A DNA stretch of 7,714 nucleotides from an uncultured Bilophila sp. (lineage in GTDB: Bacteria; Desulfobacterota; Desulfovibrionia; Desulfovibrionales; Desulfovibrionaceae), in NCBI GenBank assembly GCA_959604115.1, contig CAUHBW010000181.1, positions 1 to 7,714 on the forward strand, in the 5' to 3' direction. Numbering within the stretch: position 1 is the first letter of the stretch; the number at the start of each line of letters is the position of its first letter. A program made the translations under genes and the position numbers. Shown piece after piece: positions 5,018 through 7,714 of this stretch. The notes beneath the pieces were generated by a model. It was not told where the DNA came from, did not search any database, and saw only the letters and a list, made by a program, of their open reading frames with translations.

Positions 5018-6033
5018 TACGCCACCGCCTTGACCAGCACGGTCGCGCCGGGCTGCTTGGGCCACGGCAGGGGGCGGGATTCGGCGATGGTGAAGATGCC
5101 GGAGGGGTCGTCCTGCCTGAACTGCTTGGCGAAGATTTCGACGGGCCCGGAACAATCCACGTCCATCGGCTGGCCGAACTCCATGACGTTCTGAGCGTCG
5201 CCGGCAGCCAACAGCGCATATTCGGGATCGAGGTAGTGCTTCACCGCGCCGTTGATGTCCTTGTAGGTGCCGGTCACCAGCCAGACGCGCAGGCCGTTCC
5301 ACATCCCCTTGAACTTGCTCTGGATGGTCGGGGAGAGCTGGCCGATGTTGATGTTGTTGCGGTCGAGGTCGTCGCGCACGTCCTTGTGCTTGCGGAAGGC
5401 GGCGTAGGCTTTGCGGCCCAGATAGAGGTCCGTCGCGCCGAGGTTGGTTTCCTCCTGGATCATTTCGTCATAGACCTGGAGGGAATCCTGAAGATCGGAA
5501 GCGTCGTTGCTCCACTGCGCCGTGCCGGTCAGGACGACGGTGTGCGCGGACGGACGCTTGAAGTCGACGGTGAAGGTCTTGACGAGCTGCCCTTCGACGG
5601 AATCGAAGAGGTCGATCTTGCCGTGGACGATGGCCTGCGCGCACATGATCTCGACCATCGCGTCGATGTCGGCGCGGTGATCGTCCATGTCCTCGGCGAT
5701 GGCGCGCTCCACGGGATTGACGTTGAGGTCGTAGGGCGTCTGCCCCGCGCCGTGCTTGAGGAGGTCGGCGGCCTTGAACAGCCGCTTGGGGCGGAAGCGC
5801 GGAGCCTTGACGGCAAAGGCGGACAGCTCGCGTCCGTCGCGCATGGTGCCGCCGGCGGCGTTGGTGACGGAAGGCAGCATGGATACGCCGCGGGAGTACA
5901 CGTGCAGCTCGAACAGCTCGGTGGCCCTCGGGGCCTGCCGGCGGAACATGTTGCCGAAGATATCGTGCCGGACCGGACGCTTGTTGATGACGCCGGTGAG
6001 GACGCGGGAATCGAAGTAGTCGATGTCGGCCAT
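5017..6033 (-). CDS. Major capsid protein, lambda gpE-like (phage capsid E family)
   Basis: The protein has 338 residues, against 341 in lambda gpE. It builds the icosahedral shell. Features shared with gpE in the same order are an early FGNMFRRQ segment (near 26), an RDGRELSAF segment (near 68) and KAPRFRPKRLFKAADLLKHG (near 78). Next are a long helix with ERAIAEDMDDHRADIDAMVE, where gpE has a similar acidic helix, and GTAQWSND near 172, the counterpart of gpE GTEWSKRD. After those come LGRKAYAAFRKHKDVRDDLD, YKGM/FKGMWNGL near 243, and YLDPEYALLAAGDAQ near 268. The C-terminus has the gpE-like sequence SGIFTIAESRPLPW. AAGGAGA lies 5 nt before the ATG at 6033 and overlaps the decoration gene's stop. 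Upstream in-frame codons reaching 6156 are not part of the gene. The long plus-strand frame opposite (5236-6087) is a shadow. Confidence 0.96.
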   Translation of the reverse strand: MADIDYFDSRVLTGVINKRPVRHDIFGNMFRRQAPRATELFELHVYSRGVSMLPSVTNAAGGTMRDGRELSAFAVKAPRFRPKRLFKAADLLKHGAGQTPYDLNVNPVERAIAEDMDDHRADIDAMVEIMCAQAIVHGKIDLFDSVEGQLVKTFTVDFKRPSAHTVVLTGTAQWSNDASDLQDSLQVYDEMIQEETNLGATDLYLGRKAYAAFRKHKDVRDDLDRNNINIGQLSPTIQSKFKGMWNGLRVWLVTGTYKDINGAVKHYLDPEYALLAAGDAQNVMEFGQPMDVDCSGPVEIFAKQFRQDDPSGIFTIAESRPLPWPKQPGATVLVKAVA

Positions 6034-6038
6034 TGGTT

Positions 6039-6045
6039 TCTCCTT
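6039..6045 (-). promoter_or_regulatory. Ribosome binding site of the major capsid gene
   Basis: The box AAGGAGA lies 5 nt before the capsid ATG (6033) and shares bases with the decoration gene's TAA. It is a strong match to the 16S rRNA tail, and it decides the start at 6033 over upstream in-frame codons. The same box and almost the same spacer precede the internal scaffold start at 6863. Confidence 0.85.
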
Positions 6046-6442
6046 ATGCATCTCCGGCGAAGACGCCGACCTTGCGAAGTTCGGTGAGGGCCGCCTGCTG
6101 ATCGGCGGCTGAAACGCCGTCATCCCAGACGAGCGCGGAGGCGACGACGGCGGCATGGACGTAGACGAGCGCGTAGGCGTCGCCCTCGGCGGGGATGCTT
6201 ACGTCCTCGGCCAGCACGCCGAGCATGGCGACGGTTTCGCCCTCTCCGGCCTTGGCGTAGGCTCCGGTCATCGTGGTGGCCGTCGTCGCGCCCGACTCCG
6301 TTTTGCCTACGGTCTTGGCGGCGATGACGGTTCCGGCGAGCAGCGTCTGGGCGGAGCCCGTGCTCGACAGGATGACGCGCTGCGTGATGACGGGATGATC
6401 CTTCAAAAAGACGGTGCGCTTGTACGATGCGATTTCCTGCAT
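6044..6442 (-). CDS. Head decoration protein, lambda gpD-like
   Basis: The protein has 132 residues (lambda gpD has 110). gpD trimers bind the expanded capsid and stabilise it after DNA filling. The family pattern is visible as an N-terminal strand-rich part (HPVITQRVILSSTGSAQTLL near 16), then a Thr/Ala-rich stretch, AMLGVLAEDVSIPAEGD (72-88), and ALVYVHAAVVASALVWDDGV (90-109). The LGVLxEDV…VYVHA core is characteristic. The C-terminal segment AALTELRKVGVF is also typical, where gpD has a closing helix and strand. A TAAGGAG box lies about 6 nt before the ATG and includes the stop of the protease gene, 10 nt upstream. The order protease, decoration, capsid is that of lambda C-Nu3-D-E. Confidence 0.93.
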   Translation of the reverse strand: MQEIASYKRTVFLKDHPVITQRVILSSTGSAQTLLAGTVIAAKTVGKTESGATTATTMTGAYAKAGEGETVAMLGVLAEDVSIPAEGDAYALVYVHAAVVASALVWDDGVSAADQQAALTELRKVGVFAGDA

Positions 6443-6452
6443 GGTAGGCTCC

Positions 6453-6863
6453 TTACAGGGATGCGATGCGGTCGATGGTTGAGGCCATGCCGTCGCTCTT
6501 GAGCCCGGCGCTGGTGTTGAGGGGGCCGGGCGTCTGGGCGGTCAGGTGGGCGAGGATGGCCTGTTGCGCCGGGGTTCCGGCAACCTGCCCGGAAGCGGGC
6601 GCGGGGGACGGGATCAACGCCCCGAGCGCCTGAAGCTGCCCGGAGGTGATGCCGGCGGCGGCCAGCGTTTCCACGCGTTGGGCGGCTTCGGCTCCGGCAA
6701 CCGCCGCGAACAGGGCCATGCGGTTGTCGAGGGCGGCCTGCACAGCCTGCTGCTGTTGCGTTTCCATTGCGGCGTTGGCTTCGGCGGCCCCCTGCTTCTT
6801 GGCATCCGCTTCGATCTGCGCCAGCAGTTCGGGATGGCTGGACGCGAGTTCTATGCGATCCAT
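6453..6863 (-). CDS. Nested in-frame scaffolding protein, lambda Nu3-like
   Basis: An ATG at 6863, in the frame of the protease, would give a 136-residue protein identical to protease residues 277-412. It starts MDRIELASSHPELLAQIEAD and is rich in Ala, Gln and charged helix, with a Pro/Ala linker (IPSPAPASG) in the second half, as expected of a capsid scaffold. AAGGAGA lies 5 nt before this ATG, a better site than the one serving the full gene. Lambda Nu3 is made the same way, from an internal start in gene C, and acts as the core on which gpE assembles. Sharing a C-terminus would let the protease co-assemble with scaffold. The sequence signal is strong; production of the short form is inferred. 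Confidence 0.82.
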   Translation of the reverse strand: MDRIELASSHPELLAQIEADAKKQGAAEANAAMETQQQQAVQAALDNRMALFAAVAGAEAAQRVETLAAAGITSGQLQALGALIPSPAPASGQVAGTPAQQAILAHLTAQTPGPLNTSAGLKSDGMASTIDRIASL

Positions 6864-7691
6864 AGGTTTCTCCTTGGTGGTGTTAATGAGCGCGTCCATG
6901 TCGGGCACGATGCCCGTAACAAGCCCCAGCTCACGGGCCTGCGAGGCGAGAAAGACCTGCCCGTCGCCCCACGTTTCCGGCGATGCGGCATCAACCGGCA
7001 TGCGCGCGGCGACGTCGGCCCGGAACATGCGGTACAGCTCGTCGATGGTCTGTTGGAGGTAGGCTTTGACCTCGTCCGTCAGCGGCTCGGCATCGTTGCC
7101 TGCGGCTTTCCACTTCCCGCCGGTCAGATGGGTGACGCTGACGCCGAACCTTTCGAGATAGCCGGACCAGTCGTAGTGCCGGGAGATGACGCCGATGCTG
7201 CCGACGGTGGCGGAGGCAGGCGCGTACACCCGCCCGGTAGCGGAGGCGAGGTAGTAGGCGGCGGACGCGCACAGGCCGTCGGCGTAGGCGTAGACAGGCT
7301 TGGCGGTTTGCGAGGCCAGCCACGACGCCAGCTCGGGCACGCCGGAGGCCACGCCGCCGGGTGAGCAAAAACTCAGGAGCAGGGCCGAAACGCCGCCGTC
7401 CCGCATGGCGAGCGTCACGGCCGCCTTGATGGTGTCATGCCCGGTGAGGCCCCATTGGGGGTCTCCGCAGCGAGTGATGGTCCCTGAAACGCCGATGACC
7501 GCCACGCCGTCCCGCACGGTGTAGAGAAGGGGGCCGTCGCCTTGAGAGGCGGAGACGACGGCCCGGGGCGCGGTGTCCTTGCCGTTTGAGGAGGAGGCAA
7601 GCATGGCGTCGAGCGACGACAACGCCTCGGGCGTTATGGCCCAGGTGCGCTCCGTCATCAGCTCGGCAACATTCGGATGAAAATCAGGCAT
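6453..7691 (-). CDS. Prohead protease, S49 (SppA/lambda gpC-like) with C-terminal scaffold region
   Basis: This 412-residue protein joins an S49 serine protease (about 1-270) to a helical C-terminal scaffold part (277-412). The protease core shows VAVIGVSGTIT (63-73), a substrate-binding LLLSFCSPGGVASG (104-117), and ADGLCASAAYYLAS (137-150) with the likely nucleophile Ser143. TVGSIGVISRHYD follows near 162, and GGKWKAAGND with Lys195 is the likely general base. Ser143 to Lys195 is 52 residues, the same spacing I recall for Bacillus subtilis SppA (Ser147/Lys199). In lambda this enzyme is packed in the prohead and removes scaffold before DNA entry. The C-terminal part is Ala/Gln-rich (METQQQQAVQAALDNRM) with a Pro-rich linker (IPSPAPASG). 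The ATG at 7691 has AAGGTG about 10 nt upstream; the upstream stop (7693-7695) is adjacent. Confidence 0.94.
   Translation of the reverse strand: MPDFHPNVAELMTERTWAITPEALSSLDAMLASSSNGKDTAPRAVVSASQGDGPLLYTVRDGVAVIGVSGTITRCGDPQWGLTGHDTIKAAVTLAMRDGGVSALLLSFCSPGGVASGVPELASWLASQTAKPVYAYADGLCASAAYYLASATGRVYAPASATVGSIGVISRHYDWSGYLERFGVSVTHLTGGKWKAAGNDAEPLTDEVKAYLQQTIDELYRMFRADVAARMPVDAASPETWGDGQVFLASQARELGLVTGIVPDMDALINTTKEKPMDRIELASSHPELLAQIEADAKKQGAAEANAAMETQQQQAVQAALDNRMALFAAVAGAEAAQRVETLAAAGITSGQLQALGALIPSPAPASGQVAGTPAQQAILAHLTAQTPGPLNTSAGLKSDGMASTIDRIASL
6869..6875 (-). promoter_or_regulatory. Internal ribosome binding site for the nested scaffold start
   Basis: The box AAGGAGA sits inside the protease coding sequence (codons for TKEK), 5 nt before the in-frame ATG at 6863. 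The 12-base stretch AAGGAGAAACCT preceding the ATG differs from the capsid gene's leader (AAGGAGAAACCA) in a single base. That would suit matched high expression of scaffold and capsid protein. Confidence 0.85.
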
Positions 7692-7692
7692 C

Positions 7693-7714
7693 TCACTGCA
7701 CCTTGGTTTCTGTG
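7693..7714 (-). CDS. Possible 3' end of the upstream gene (portal by synteny)
   Basis: A TGA at 7695-7693 would close a frame reading TETKVQ from the right edge, 1 nt before the protease ATG. In lambda-type head operons the portal gene lies directly upstream of the protease, so this may be its last codons. Only about seven codons are visible, no homology can be judged, and another frame could instead continue into the protease gene. Confidence 0.28.

Noticed and set aside
5236..6087. A 283-codon plus-strand open frame opposite the capsid gene
   Set aside because: It is a low-complexity Val/Gly/Asp/Leu shadow of the gpE-like gene, with no ribosome binding site or neighbours on that strand.
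6546..7364. A 272-codon plus-strand open frame opposite the protease gene
   Set aside because: Gly/Arg-rich composition typical of an antisense shadow; the minus-strand protease has clear catalytic motifs.
1..7714. Possible defence system, CRISPR, toxin or other cargo genes hidden in the operon
   Set aside because: Every interval is filled by structural or lysis genes on one strand; no repeats, cargo-like genes or independent promoters are evident.

Overview
This 7.7 kb window is part of the late structural operon of a tailed bacteriophage, almost certainly a prophage in a GC-rich bacterium. Every supportable gene is on the minus strand, so it reads from high coordinates to low. Genes are separated by at most about 30 nt, or overlap by 1 to 4 nt (ATGA and TAATG junctions), and most have a clear AAGGAG-type ribosome binding site. 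No integrase, att site, tRNA or host gene is present, so the host cannot be fixed. The protein style and GC content would suit a Desulfovibrionaceae-like proteobacterium, but that is a guess.

Head module (7714 to about 4740). A possible last few codons of the portal gene is followed by an S49-family (lambda gpC-like) prohead protease. Its 3' third carries an in-frame internal start with its own strong ribosome binding site, the arrangement lambda uses for the scaffold Nu3. Next come a lambda gpD-like decoration protein, a lambda gpE-like major capsid protein, and a small acidic-tailed protein in the place of lambda FI.

Lysis module (4739 to about 3290). A GH108-type muramidase endolysin is followed by a one-membrane-segment holin-like protein and a 66-codon reading frame that overlaps an out-of-frame lipoprotein gene by 158 nt. 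Last is a membrane protein with a helical tail. The overlap and the lipoprotein resemble a spanin (Rz/Rz1-type) locus.

Neck and tail module (3295 to 1). A lambda FII-like head-tail joining protein, a minor tail Z-like protein and a tail-terminator-like protein are followed by a small unknown protein. A P2 FI-like contractile sheath and the start of a P2 FII-like tail tube complete the window. The virus is thus a mosaic myophage with a lambda-type head and neck, a P2-type contractile tail, and lysis genes placed between the two. Baseplate, tape measure and tail fibre genes should lie beyond position 1; portal and terminase beyond 7714.

I found no CRISPR array, RNA gene, insertion sequence, promoter or convincing terminator. 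No stretch over 300 bases lacks a gene. The points most worth a second look are the nested scaffold start, the overlapping lysis-region frames and a perfect 11-bp-arm hairpin inside the Z-like gene.
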